Numbered from the stretch's first letter, positions 9,058-17,508 are shown. The stretch: 64,000 nucleotides of DNA from Algoriphagus sp. (GCF_030694375.1 NZ_JAUXYL010000049.1:62001-126000), one strand, 5' to 3'. Numbers and translations are program-made. The notes: generated by a model not told the origin, from the letters alone.

Positions 9058-9145
9058 GCTAAGACCCCTTTTTGCCACTAAGACCCAAAGGCAATAAATT
9101 TTTTTAAATTCTAGGCTCACAGATGACTCAGATAGGCACAGATGG
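9058..9145. repeat. Short degenerate repeats (CTAAGACCC and CACAGATG words)
   Basis: CTAAGACCC occurs twice (near 9059 and 9079), followed by three CAGAT words separated by 4-6 nt (near 9119-9143). The pattern resembles the low-complexity intergenic repeats commonly met in Bacteroidota genomes. There is no coding frame. Confidence 0.45.
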
Positions 9146-9154
9146 TAATAAAAA

Positions 9155-9187
9155 AGCAGAAGTTTAAAACAAGCTTCTGCTCTTTTT
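9155..9187 (+). terminator. Rho-independent terminator of the small lipoprotein gene
   Basis: Perfect 8-bp stem AGCAGAAG / CTTCTGCT with an 11-nt loop, then C and five T residues. It lies 100 bp beyond the lipoprotein stop, past the repeats. Confidence 0.7.
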
Positions 9188-9253
9188 CATGAATTAATAA
9201 GTTCTAAATGCCGAGAGTCAGGATGAGACAAACCCTTTGTGCCCTCTCATTCT

Positions 9254-9277
9254 ACCTCCGTGGTCTCCGTGGTTAAA
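9254..9277. repeat. 9-nt-period repeat (CTCCGTGGT doublet)
   Basis: Two 9-nt units of CTCCGTGGT followed by TAAA, directly beyond the stop codon of the ThuA-type gene. Its reverse complement matches 8403-8426 at 20 of 24 positions. A third, more diverged copy is at 12967-12988. Confidence 0.55.
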
Positions 9278-10201
9278 TTATTTCTTGATTGGAGTTTCAT
9301 CACATTCCACATCACCGACCACATACTGCATGCCATCGAGGTAGAACTGCAGCAAATCCGGGTTTTCGAAGCTTTGGGCATTGTGAGAAGGGGAGATGTA
9401 CATCACTTTTCCTTTGCCTTCGGCCCGAATCCAGGCCACATACGTTTTTCCTTCTGTCAGCTCCTGACCCTTGCGCTGACTTTTGATTTCTGCATTGTTG
9501 AAATAGAGTAAAGGCTTGAAATCCAGTTCTGCATAGGCATTCTTGTAGAAATAAGGTTCGTCGATATGGTTGAATCCCTCGGATGGAAATGCCTGGACAA
9601 GTGGATGATTGGGATCTTCCAGTCTGACTTGGAATGCCTGCTGCACAGGATGGTAATCGAAACTCGCCCCCAATAATCGGCTGAAGTCCCATGAATTATT
9701 TTGAGTAGTCACTCCGCCGTGAAGGACCATCAGACCTCCACCTTTTTCGACATAGCTCAATAAATTACCCTCTAATTCTTGCGCTTTTTTCATTAAAGTC
9801 ACGGAGTCTTTAGAGGTATCTTCTTTGAGTTTGTCCCAAAAAAGATTTCGATGGTCAGGTTTAGAGCAGGTGTTGTTTAAGATGACTGCATCGTATTTTT
9901 TTAGATTTTTGGCCTCAAATTCTGCGATGTCCTTGCTTCCAATTACAGTAAATGCCCCACTTGTTTCCCCGATGATTTTGATCATCTCTTCGGTATGGGG
10001 AATCACCCAATGGTTGAATCCGGTATGAAGGGAGAAGACTAATATGTTTTTCTTTTTGGCGGGAAAGGTGGCTTTTTCAGGAGCTAAAGCTTTGATTTTG
10101 GCCTTCCAAGCCTGATCAAGCGTGACTTCGGGTAGGCTTTGCCCGCAGGCAAAATTCAGCGAAAAGATGGAAACGATTGCGTAGAAAATAATCCGCTTCA
10201 T
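9278..10201 (-). CDS. Exported ThuA-domain protein (class I glutamine amidotransferase-like fold)
   Basis: 307 residues with a signal peptide ending near CGQS; a Cys at residue 19 is a weak lipobox. The body matches ThuA (PF06283): an N-terminal strand NILVFSLHTGFNHW, the turn AVILNNTC, then EKGGGLMVLHGGVTT, and a C-terminal GKGKVMYISPSHN. ThuA proteins are linked to disaccharide use, but their reaction is not established. The neighbours (PmoA-like and Gfo/Idh/MocA proteins) are those usually found with ThuA in Bacteroidota carbohydrate loci. It is divergent from the PmoA-like gene with 81 bp between, so a shared control region is likely. Confidence 0.85.
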   Translation of the reverse strand: MKRIIFYAIVSIFSLNFACGQSLPEVTLDQAWKAKIKALAPEKATFPAKKKNILVFSLHTGFNHWVIPHTEEMIKIIGETSGAFTVIGSKDIAEFEAKNLKKYDAVILNNTCSKPDHRNLFWDKLKEDTSKDSVTLMKKAQELEGNLLSYVEKGGGLMVLHGGVTTQNNSWDFSRLLGASFDYHPVQQAFQVRLEDPNHPLVQAFPSEGFNHIDEPYFYKNAYAELDFKPLLYFNNAEIKSQRKGQELTEGKTYVAWIRAEGKGKVMYISPSHNAQSFENPDLLQFYLDGMQYVVGDVECDETPIKK

Positions 10202-10282
10202 GGGTTATTGGGTTCAATGAGTTGATGCTTTACTGTAGTTTTTGATAACTTGAAATTCGAACCCCAATAACCTGAATTTTCC

Positions 10283-11251
10283 ATGTGTTTCAAAAGAATA
10301 TTCCTTCCGATCCTTGTATTTCTGACTTTTTCTACGGGATCGTTTTCGCAAAAAGTAAACCTAAAGGAGACTCCGTTCGGCATCGATTTTTTAATTGATA
10401 ATCAACGGGTTTTAACCTATCAAACTGCCACCACCGATGTACCGGAGGGCGTGAAGGCGGACTTCAAAAAGTCAGGCTTTATTCATCCTATCACTTCGCC
10501 AAGTGGTCAGGTGCTCAGTAGGATCCAGCCTCCGGATCATTATCATCATTACGGAATTTGGGGTCCTTGGACTCGAGCTACAATAAGTGGTAGAGAAGTG
10601 GATTTTTGGAATTTGGGAGATGGAAAAGGCAGAGTGGATTTTGCCAAAGTGCTCTCCAAAAAAGTAGCCGGAGGAGCTGCCGAACTCAATGTCCGTCAGA
10701 ATCATCTGGATCTCAAAGCTCCTGAAAGTGAGCGATTGGCAATTGAAGAAGACCTGAGGATTAAAGTCAAACCTGCTGACAAAGGTCGATACATGGTCGA
10801 TTACACCACGACGATTTTCACCAAGATTCCGGGAGGAATTCTGCTGGATGATTACAGATATGGTGGTGGAATTGGCTTTCGCGCCACGGAGCTTTGGGGT
10901 GATGCCAACAGCTCAATCCTGACTTCGGAAGGTAAGGATCGAAAGGATGCAGATGGATCCAATGCCAAATGGATTATCGTCAAAGGAAAAACCGCAGATG
11001 CCTCCGGCCAAAGCGGAATACTTTTCTTAAGTCATAATACCAACAAATCGCATCCCGAACCACTTCGCGTTTGGCCACTTGGACAATACAAGGGAGAAGG
11101 AAATGTGTTCATAGAGTTTTGTCCGATTCGTCATGAGTCCTGGGAGATTCAGCCCAATGAGCGAAATACCCTGAAATACCGAATGATTGTCTTTGACGGA
11201 GACTTGACGGCTGAGGAGGCAGAAGCCTATTGGAGAGCCTTTATAAAATGA
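10283..11251 (+). CDS. Exported PmoA-like protein (DUF6807)
   Basis: 322 residues with a signal peptide (cleavage after SFSQ near residue 22). The His-rich signature DHYHHYGIWGPW and the following VDFWNLGDG are characteristic of the DUF6807/PmoA family, periplasmic beta-sandwich proteins found beside Gfo/Idh/MocA oxidoreductases and ThuA proteins. Their reaction is not established to my knowledge; the conserved His cluster suggests a metal or sugar site. The gene is divergent from the ThuA gene and is followed directly after its stop by a 7-nt repeat array. Confidence 0.82.
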   Translation: MCFKRIFLPILVFLTFSTGSFSQKVNLKETPFGIDFLIDNQRVLTYQTATTDVPEGVKADFKKSGFIHPITSPSGQVLSRIQPPDHYHHYGIWGPWTRATISGREVDFWNLGDGKGRVDFAKVLSKKVAGGAAELNVRQNHLDLKAPESERLAIEEDLRIKVKPADKGRYMVDYTTTIFTKIPGGILLDDYRYGGGIGFRATELWGDANSSILTSEGKDRKDADGSNAKWIIVKGKTADASGQSGILFLSHNTNKSHPEPLRVWPLGQYKGEGNVFIEFCPIRHESWEIQPNERNTLKYRMIVFDGDLTAEEAEAYWRAFIK

Positions 11252-11252
11252 G

Positions 11253-11308
11253 ATAGACGATAGACGATAGACGATAGTCCATAGTCCATAGACCATAGAC
11301 CATAGTCC
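11253..11308. repeat. Array of eight 7-nt words (ATAGNNN)
   Basis: Eight consecutive heptamers without any slip in register: ATAGACG three times, ATAGTCC twice, ATAGACC twice, ATAGTCC once. The array begins one base after the stop codon of the PmoA-like gene. Only positions 5 and 7 of the word vary. See the related arrays at 12832-12859 and 56013-56279. Confidence 0.9.
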
Positions 11309-11414
11309 ACAGTTTTCAGAATCACGAACTAAGAATCTTAAACAAATTATTGTTGCCTGAGAATTTGGAGAATTTTAATTTCAGTCAACATTCAAACCCA
11401 TTAAATCCCGAATT

Positions 11415-12785
11415 ATGAAAAGAAGAAATTTTATAAAGAAATCAGCACTGGCCACAGCGGCTTTTGGATTCCCCACGATTGTGCCTGCATCTGTTTTTGG
11501 AAAGAATGCACCAAGCAACAAGATCAACATTGGTCAGATTGGCTGTGGCAGAATAGCCCGTGAGCATGATCTCCCGGGTACTTGGAGGCACGACGTGGCT
11601 AGAATCGTGGCTGTTTCAGATGTGGACAGCAAACGGATGGCTGATGGAAAAAAGCTGGTGGAAGACTACTACACCAAAAAACTCGGTGAGAAATACATGG
11701 ATGTGAAGCAGTATGGGGACTACCGCGAGATGCTGCTGAATAAGGACATCGATGCAGTGATCATTTCCACTCCTGATCATTGGCACTCCCAGCCTGCCAT
11801 GGAAGCTGCTTTGGCTGGAAAACATATTTACGTTCAAAAGCCAACTTCCCTGACCATCAAAGAAGGCCGTCAATTGGTTAACGTGGTCAATAAAACCGGC
11901 GTAGTTCTTCAACTTGGTACACAGCAGCGTTCCAGTGAACAGTTTCGAATTGCAGCCGAATTGGTAAGAAATGGGCGAATCGGAAAGTTACACACCGTTC
12001 GAATTGGATTGCCCGGAGATCCTGCAGGACCTGCTGGACCTGCCATGCCGATTCCTTCCAACCTGAATTTTGACATGTGGTTGGGTTCAACACCTTTAGT
12101 TCCATATACTGAAATCGGAGTGCACCCACAAAATGACTACAGCCGTCCGGGATGGTTGAGACATGAAAATTACGGAGCAGGAATGATCACCGGCTGGGGA
12201 CAGCATCACTTTGACTCTGCGGCTTGGGGTATGGATACCGAACTTACCGGCCCAAGATACATTGAGGCTGTGGCCGAATTTCCAAGAGCCGGGCTTTGGA
12301 ATGTACACGGGGACTTCATGGTCAAAGCAGAATATGACAATGGAGTCATGATGTTCACTTCCGGAGGATATCCAAACGGGATTCGATATGAAGGTTCCGA
12401 AGGTTGGATTTGGGTATCCAGAGGAAATTATGTGGCCTCTGCCTCGGATCCTGTAGCTCAGGGAAACAGTGCCAAAGCATTGGATGCTTCAGATCCCAAA
12501 ATTCTGAAATCCGTCATCGGAGAAAATGAAATCCGACTAATCCGAAGTAATGAACATCATGGCAATTGGCTTGAGGCAATTCAGGGAAATGCCAAATTGC
12601 TCTCTCCTGTTGAAATCGGACACAGATCGTGCTCAGTCTGTCTAGTAAGTCACGTCGCAATGAAATTAGGAAGAAAGTTGGCTTGGGATCCCGTAAAAGA
12701 AGAATTTATCAACGATGCGGAAGCTAATTCTCATTTGAGTCGACCTCAGCGCGCCCCTTGGGGAACAGACTTTGTGAAGGTTTAG
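11415..12785 (+). CDS. Gfo/Idh/MocA family oxidoreductase with Tat signal
   Basis: 456 residues. The N-terminus MKRRNFIKKSALATAAFGF is a twin-arginine signal (RRNFIKK), so the protein is exported folded with its nicotinamide cofactor. The Rossmann domain begins at about 36 (NIGQIGCGRIA) with the acidic VSDVD at the end of strand 2. The conserved Lys lies in YVQKPTSLT (EKP-equivalent) and the active-site His probably in GWGQHHFDSAAWGMD. Such enzymes oxidise or reduce hydroxyls of sugars and glycosides at the periplasmic face. It lies between the PmoA-like gene and a second oxidoreductase, separated by repeat-bearing spacers. Confidence 0.9.
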   Translation: MKRRNFIKKSALATAAFGFPTIVPASVFGKNAPSNKINIGQIGCGRIAREHDLPGTWRHDVARIVAVSDVDSKRMADGKKLVEDYYTKKLGEKYMDVKQYGDYREMLLNKDIDAVIISTPDHWHSQPAMEAALAGKHIYVQKPTSLTIKEGRQLVNVVNKTGVVLQLGTQQRSSEQFRIAAELVRNGRIGKLHTVRIGLPGDPAGPAGPAMPIPSNLNFDMWLGSTPLVPYTEIGVHPQNDYSRPGWLRHENYGAGMITGWGQHHFDSAAWGMDTELTGPRYIEAVAEFPRAGLWNVHGDFMVKAEYDNGVMMFTSGGYPNGIRYEGSEGWIWVSRGNYVASASDPVAQGNSAKALDASDPKILKSVIGENEIRLIRSNEHHGNWLEAIQGNAKLLSPVEIGHRSCSVCLVSHVAMKLGRKLAWDPVKEEFINDAEANSHLSRPQRAPWGTDFVKV

Positions 12786-12831
12786 TTTGATCGTTTTCGG
12801 GTTTCCGACGACCGATGCTGGAGTATAAATT

Positions 12832-12859
12832 AGTAAGTAGTGAACAGTAAGAGGTAAGT
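12832..12859. repeat. Short array of four 7-nt words (AGTAAGN)
   Basis: Four heptamers in register: AGTAAGT, AGTGAAC, AGTAAGA, GGTAAGT. The words resemble those at 56141-56168 (GTAAGGC, GTAAGCG, GTAAAAA, GTGAGTT). The array lies in the 211-bp spacer between the two Gfo/Idh/MocA genes. Confidence 0.65.
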
Positions 12860-12966
12860 TGTATCGTCCACAAAAGCGAAGCTTTTAAACTCCGTGCTCT
12901 TAAAAGGCTCGCTGGAGACTTTCAGCTATGAAGTACCGACGAAGTCAATACCTAAAAAACATATTT

Positions 12967-12988
12967 CTCCGTGAACTCTGTGGTAAAA
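12967..12988. repeat. Third copy of the 9-nt-period repeat
   Basis: CTCCGTGAA followed by CTCTGTGGT and AAAA, in the same orientation as 9254-9277. It ends about 10 bp before the start codon at 12997 and so lies in the probable leader of that gene. Confidence 0.5.
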
Positions 12989-12996
12989 AAAACAAA

Positions 12997-14370
12997 ATGA
13001 AATCATCAAAAGTAATAAATGGGGCCGTTTTGGCCCTTTTTCTCGTTTCCTGTTCCAATTCAGAAATGAAAACCGAAACTCCTGAATCAGACTCAAAAGT
13101 GAGAATCATGACGCTTGATCCCGGACATTTTCATGCGGGATTGATTCACAAGTCAATGTACCCGGTGGTGGATTCCACAATTTATATTTTCGCTCCCGAG
13201 GGCCCGGAATTGAAAGATCATCTCAATCGAATCGCGAGCTACAACAATCGGGAAGAGAGCCCAACGGCATGGAATCTTGAGGTGTACAATGGGCCGGATT
13301 ACCTGAAAAAGATGATTTCCCAGAAGCCGGGGAATGTTATGATGGTGGCCGGAAAAAATGATCTAAAGATCGATTACATCCTCGCGGCAGTGGAAAATGG
13401 AATTCACGTCTATGCGGATAAACCTTTGGTGATTAATCCTGAGGGCTTTCAAAAGCTCAAAAAAGCATTTCAGATTGCAGCAGAGAAAGAGTTGTTGCTC
13501 TACGACATCATGACGGAGCGATTTGAAATCACCACGCTACTTCAGCGTGAGCTTTCCATGATTTCAGATGTTTTTGGGGAATTGGAAAACGGAACACCTG
13601 AAAACCCCGCAATCACCAAAGAGTCCATTCACCATTTCTTCAAGTACGTATCAGGAGTGCCTTTGATCCGTCCGGATTGGTTTTTTGATGTGGAAAAGGA
13701 GGGAGACGGGATAGTGGATGTCACTACGCATTTGGTGGATTTGATTCAATGGGAAGCTTTTCCGGAAGTGACTTTGGATACGGCGGATGTTCAGATGCTT
13801 TCTGCAAAAAGATGGGCAACGAAGATGACCTTGGAGGAATTTCAAAAAGTGACAGGTAAGACTGCATTTCCTGATTTTCTCCAGAAAGCCGTCAAAAGCA
13901 ATAATTTGGAGGTCTTTTCCAATGGAGAAATGAACTACATGCTAAAAGGCAAACATGCCAAAGTGAGCGTGATATGGAATTTCCAGGCGCCTGAAGGAAG
14001 TGCGGATACGCACTACAGCATGATGCGGGGAACCAAAGCCAACTTGATTATCCGTCAGGGAAAAGAAGAAAACTATCGGCCTGCCTTGTATGTAAAGCTA
14101 ATCGGATCGGATTTGGCTACTTTGGAAAAAGCGGTAAAAGAGACGCTTCAAGCCAACTATCCCGGAATTGATTTATTGAAAATGCCTTCCGGTGAATATC
14201 AAGTGATCGTCCCTGATTCCTACCACAATGGGCATGAAGCCCATTTTGCCCAAGTGACAGCGCGGTTTTTGGAATATTATAAAAGTGGAAAAATGCCCAC
14301 TTGGGAGGTTCCTAATATGATCACAAAATATTACACTACGATTCTGGCAAGAGAGTTTGCGCTGAAATAA
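12997..14370 (+). CDS. Gfo/Idh/MocA-type oxidoreductase, lipoprotein
   Basis: 457 residues from the ATG at 12997. An upstream in-frame ATG at 12928 would add a non-signal sequence encoded by repeat DNA, so I reject it. The start gives a lipoprotein signal (VLALFLVSCSN, Cys about residue 19). The nucleotide-binding domain is diverged (VRIMTLDPGHFHAGL, then MMVAGKNDLKIDYILAA). The element HVYADKPLVIN corresponds to the EKP motif, and the C-terminus matches the putative oxidoreductase C-terminal type (VIVPDSYHNGHEAHFAQV). It probably acts on a sugar in the periplasm together with the preceding enzyme. The pairing is inferred from adjacency. Confidence 0.82.
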   Translation: MKSSKVINGAVLALFLVSCSNSEMKTETPESDSKVRIMTLDPGHFHAGLIHKSMYPVVDSTIYIFAPEGPELKDHLNRIASYNNREESPTAWNLEVYNGPDYLKKMISQKPGNVMMVAGKNDLKIDYILAAVENGIHVYADKPLVINPEGFQKLKKAFQIAAEKELLLYDIMTERFEITTLLQRELSMISDVFGELENGTPENPAITKESIHHFFKYVSGVPLIRPDWFFDVEKEGDGIVDVTTHLVDLIQWEAFPEVTLDTADVQMLSAKRWATKMTLEEFQKVTGKTAFPDFLQKAVKSNNLEVFSNGEMNYMLKGKHAKVSVIWNFQAPEGSADTHYSMMRGTKANLIIRQGKEENYRPALYVKLIGSDLATLEKAVKETLQANYPGIDLLKMPSGEYQVIVPDSYHNGHEAHFAQVTARFLEYYKSGKMPTWEVPNMITKYYTTILAREFALK

Positions 14371-14431
14371 GCCAAAATATTAAACAGAGTAGGGCCGATT
14401 GTGTTATATTTCCCAATCAGCCCTATTTTTT

Positions 14432-15838
14432 ATGCCCGCCTCCAATTCCATTTCGAGTGATCCAAAACTTACAGTTGCAATTGCCGGCGCAGGAGGCTAT
14501 ATCGGTCGATGGCTGATCAAAGAATATCGGCATAAATATAATTTTGTCGCTCTGAGCAGACAGAAGTTAGATCAAAACCCCTATCCCGAAGTAGCATGGA
14601 GGCAAGTGGAACTTTACTCGATCACTTCCACTATAGAGGCATTGAAAGGAATAGACGTAGCCATCTATTTGGTGCATTCCATGAATGCCTCCACCAGACT
14701 CAATCAGGGAAGTTTTGAGGATACGGATTTACTTTTGGCAGATAATTTTAGTCGTGCAGCCGAAAAAAATGAAGTAAAACAAATCATTTATCTGGGAGGC
14801 TTATTGCCAGATGAACCGGAAGAAATGCTTTCCAGACATCTCAAAAGCAGATTGGAGGTAGAGCAGACTTTGGGATCACGCAGTTCAAGATTGACAGCTT
14901 TGCGTGCTTCGATCATCGTGGGACCGGGAGGATCCAGTTTTGATATGATCAAAAATCTGATCAACAGACTTCCTGTCCTGATGTGTCCGAAGTGGACAGA
15001 GTCTTTGACGCAACCTATTTCCTTGAAGGACACACTAACGATCATTGACACTTGCATTGGCAACCCAAATGTCTTTGGTAAAGCCATCGAAATTGGAAGC
15101 CCTGAAGTGATGTCCTATCGAAATATGATGGAACGTACGGCAAAAGCAATGGGGAAAAAACGACTTGTTTTCTCCGTCCCTTTTTTTTCGTTGGGTCTCT
15201 CCAAACTTTGGGTGGGCGTTTTTGGAGACAGTCCACCACAATTGGTTTCGCCTTTGGTCGAAAGTTTGAGACACACCTTAACTGTGTCTCCGGAATTGGC
15301 TTTTAAAGAAAAGGAAATTGATTATCAAACTTTTGACGAAGCCTGTGAAGTAGCACTTACTGCGAAGGATTATCCAAAAATGCCTTCTTTTTTCAAATCT
15401 AACAGTGTCAGAAATACTGTGCGGTCTATTCAGCGAATGCCGAATAAAAACAGACATTCGGCGCTTTGGGTAGCAAATCGATATAACCTCTGGCTTCCAA
15501 CTTTCTTTAGATTTCTGATCAACGGAAAAATCTCAAAAAACGGGGATCTTGCATTTTTTTTGCTGTTAAGCAAAAAGCCGATGCTTAAATTAACTATGAT
15601 TCCAGACCGTAGTGATCACCAAAGACAGCTGTTTTACATTACAGGAGGATGGCTGGTGAAGCGCTTCGATTATGGTTGGTTGGAGTTCAGAGAAGTTCTC
15701 GACAGTAAATACATCATATCTGCCATTCATGAATTCGTCCCAAGATTACCTTGGCTCGTATATGTAAATACTCAAGCGAAGTTGCACCTTTGGGTAATGA
15801 ATCGTTTCAAAAAATATTTGGAGAAAAAAGCGTATTAA
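14432..15838 (+). CDS. NAD(P)-binding SDR-type protein with C-terminal DUF2867
   Basis: 468 residues from the ATG at 14432; the upstream TTG-started frame adds nothing family-like. An atypical short-chain dehydrogenase/NmrA-like Rossmann domain occupies about 10-300 (AIAGAGGYIGRWLI at the nucleotide loop, then ALSRQ after strand 2, and IYLGGLLPD). The C-terminal about 130 residues match DUF2867 (RQLFYITGGWLVKRFDYGWLEFRE). Proteins of this architecture are widespread and of unknown substrate. It is cytoplasmic, with no signal peptide. The aldo/keto reductase gene follows after 61 bp in the same direction, so the two may be co-transcribed. Confidence 0.85.
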   Translation: MPASNSISSDPKLTVAIAGAGGYIGRWLIKEYRHKYNFVALSRQKLDQNPYPEVAWRQVELYSITSTIEALKGIDVAIYLVHSMNASTRLNQGSFEDTDLLLADNFSRAAEKNEVKQIIYLGGLLPDEPEEMLSRHLKSRLEVEQTLGSRSSRLTALRASIIVGPGGSSFDMIKNLINRLPVLMCPKWTESLTQPISLKDTLTIIDTCIGNPNVFGKAIEIGSPEVMSYRNMMERTAKAMGKKRLVFSVPFFSLGLSKLWVGVFGDSPPQLVSPLVESLRHTLTVSPELAFKEKEIDYQTFDEACEVALTAKDYPKMPSFFKSNSVRNTVRSIQRMPNKNRHSALWVANRYNLWLPTFFRFLINGKISKNGDLAFFLLLSKKPMLKLTMIPDRSDHQRQLFYITGGWLVKRFDYGWLEFREVLDSKYIISAIHEFVPRLPWLVYVNTQAKLHLWVMNRFKKYLEKKAY

Positions 15839-15899
15839 CCGAAGGTAGATTCAGGAGTAGGCAAAGACACCCAAAAAAAATATCGAAATTTAGAGAAGC

Positions 15900-16850
15900 A
15901 TGAAAAATTTAATTTTTAAGAACGGAGACAAACTACCGATTCTTGGTTTAGGAACCTGGAAAAGTAAGCCTGGCGAGGTACGAAAGGCGGTTTATTGGGC
16001 AATTGAAGCGGGTTATAGACATATTGATTGTGCCGCGATCTACCAAAACGAACGGGAAGTAGGTCAGGGAATTGCCGATGCCATGGCAGATGGACTGGTG
16101 AAGCGAAAAGACTTGTTTATCACTTCCAAACTATGGAATGACAGTCACCGGCATGAAGATGTAAAACCTGCCTTGGAAAAATCATTAAGTGATTTGAGGC
16201 TTGATAGTCTTGATCTATATCTTGTTCATTGGCCAATTGCCTTCAAACCTGGGATAGGCTTTGCTACACATCGCGAAGAATTCTATACCTATCAGGACGT
16301 CCCCTTGACCCAAACCTGGGAAGCTATGCAAGAACAAAAGTCTTCTGGATTGACTAAGCACATCGGGGTTTCTAACTTTAATCAAGGTAAACTGAAAGAA
16401 ATTTTAGGCATGGAAGGTGAAAAACCTGAAATGAATCAGGTGGAGATGCATCCGTTTTTACCGCAGAAAAATTTGGTGAATTTTTGCGCTGAAAACGGGA
16501 TTCTACTGACAGCCTATTCACCACTTGGTTCACCGGATTCGAGAGCTGACCGGCATAAAAATGACCCAAAACTTCTCGAAAATGCTGTAGTGGCAGAAAT
16601 AGCCCGAAAGCATAATGCAAGTGTAGGTCAGGTTTTGATTGCCTGGTCTATTTCAAGAGATATCGCTGTAATCCCAAAATCAGTCAACAAAGATCGGATC
16701 ATTGAAAATCTTAAAGCTGCAGAATTGGACTTGGATCAACAGGATTTGGATCACTTTGCCAATATTGAAGTAAATCATCGTTTTGTCGACGGTAGCTTCT
16801 TCACAGGACCTCAAAGTCCCTATAAGCTGACAGATCTCTGGGATAGCTAA
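15900..16850 (+). CDS. Aldo/keto reductase
   Basis: 316 residues, the standard length of the AKR family. The catalytic tetrad is complete: Asp43 (HIDCA), Tyr48 (IYQNE), Lys77 (TSKLWN) and His110 (LVHWPI). The NADPH-binding segment IPKSVNKDRIIENL is near the C-terminus. It would reduce aldehydes or ketones of sugars or xenobiotics in the cytoplasm; the substrate is not determined by the sequence. It ends at a bidirectional terminator shared with the convergent TrpF-like gene. Confidence 0.93.
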   Translation: MKNLIFKNGDKLPILGLGTWKSKPGEVRKAVYWAIEAGYRHIDCAAIYQNEREVGQGIADAMADGLVKRKDLFITSKLWNDSHRHEDVKPALEKSLSDLRLDSLDLYLVHWPIAFKPGIGFATHREEFYTYQDVPLTQTWEAMQEQKSSGLTKHIGVSNFNQGKLKEILGMEGEKPEMNQVEMHPFLPQKNLVNFCAENGILLTAYSPLGSPDSRADRHKNDPKLLENAVVAEIARKHNASVGQVLIAWSISRDIAVIPKSVNKDRIIENLKAAELDLDQQDLDHFANIEVNHRFVDGSFFTGPQSPYKLTDLWDS

Positions 16851-16858
16851 AAAAACAA

Positions 16859-16883
16859 GCCCCGGCCTAAAAGGTCGGGGTTT
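16859..16883. terminator. Bidirectional Rho-independent terminator
   Basis: A GC-rich stem CCCCGGCCT / AGGTCGGGG (one G-T pair, AAAA loop) is flanked by an A-rich run on the left and TTT on the right. It lies between the convergent aldo/keto reductase and TrpF-like genes. Confidence 0.85.
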
Positions 16884-16887
16884 GTCT

Positions 16888-17508
16888 TCACTCCTCTATT
16901 TCAAGTTGTTCGAGAATCTCTGCGAGCTCGTCCATGTCCTTTAATCCGGGCTTTATTTCATCACTTCCACTGAGTGATATCCCATAAATACCAGTATTAT
17001 CCAGCAAGGTTCTCACACTTTGAACATTGATGCCGGTTCCCAAAATCACTTTACACTTTTCAGCCAGGTTTTTGAGAACTTCCAAATCATCCTCCGATAG
17101 CGTGTCTTGCTTCGAAACCACATGAAATATTATTTCGGACTGATGGAGTTCAATAGCCACATCAGGTTCGATTTTCCGAACTTCTTCCAAGTTCATTTTA
17201 TAGATAAGCCCATAACCTTTTCCGACCAGAGCTTTCAATTCCTCGATTCGATCATGTTCTATCCAGGTGATAGTTGGGTATTCGTTAAGTATTTCTAATA
17301 ACCCGTGTATGGATTCATGGGTAAATTCTCCCACAAAGTCTACTCCTGACAACCACCCACTGATTTCTTTAAAAACGGCGGGACTGATATATTTATCCGA
17401 ATTTGAATCCAAATTGAATCCCAAAAGGTTGACATTCATGCCGGCCCCGTACCTGGCGTCGGTGAGGTTGGTAATGCTGTTTATTTTTACAAAAGTGCTT
17501 AGTGCCAT
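16888..17508 (-). CDS. TrpF-like (phosphoribosylanthranilate isomerase fold) protein lacking the catalytic residues
   Basis: 206 residues. The N-terminus VKINSITNLTDARYGAG aligns with the TrpF opening KICGITN..DA, but the catalytic Cys is replaced (KINS instead of KICG). Further family marks are NLLGFNLDSNSDKYISPA near residue 30 and, at the C-terminus, ILGTGINVQSV and LSGSDEIKPGLKDMDEL, equal to the phosphate-binding strands of TrpF. The central segment with the general-acid Asp and its Gly-rich phosphate loop is absent. No trp genes are nearby. I infer a TIM-barrel paralogue with a different or non-catalytic role; many pipelines would still call it phosphoribosylanthranilate isomerase. Confidence 0.8.
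   Translation of the reverse strand: MALSTFVKINSITNLTDARYGAGMNVNLLGFNLDSNSDKYISPAVFKEISGWLSGVDFVGEFTHESIHGLLEILNEYPTITWIEHDRIEELKALVGKGYGLIYKMNLEEVRKIEPDVAIELHQSEIIFHVVSKQDTLSEDDLEVLKNLAEKCKVILGTGINVQSVRTLLDNTGIYGISLSGSDEIKPGLKDMDELAEILEQLEIEE

Noticed and set aside
11253..11308. CRISPR array
   Set aside because: The 7-nt units follow one another with no spacers and no cas gene is present in the window.
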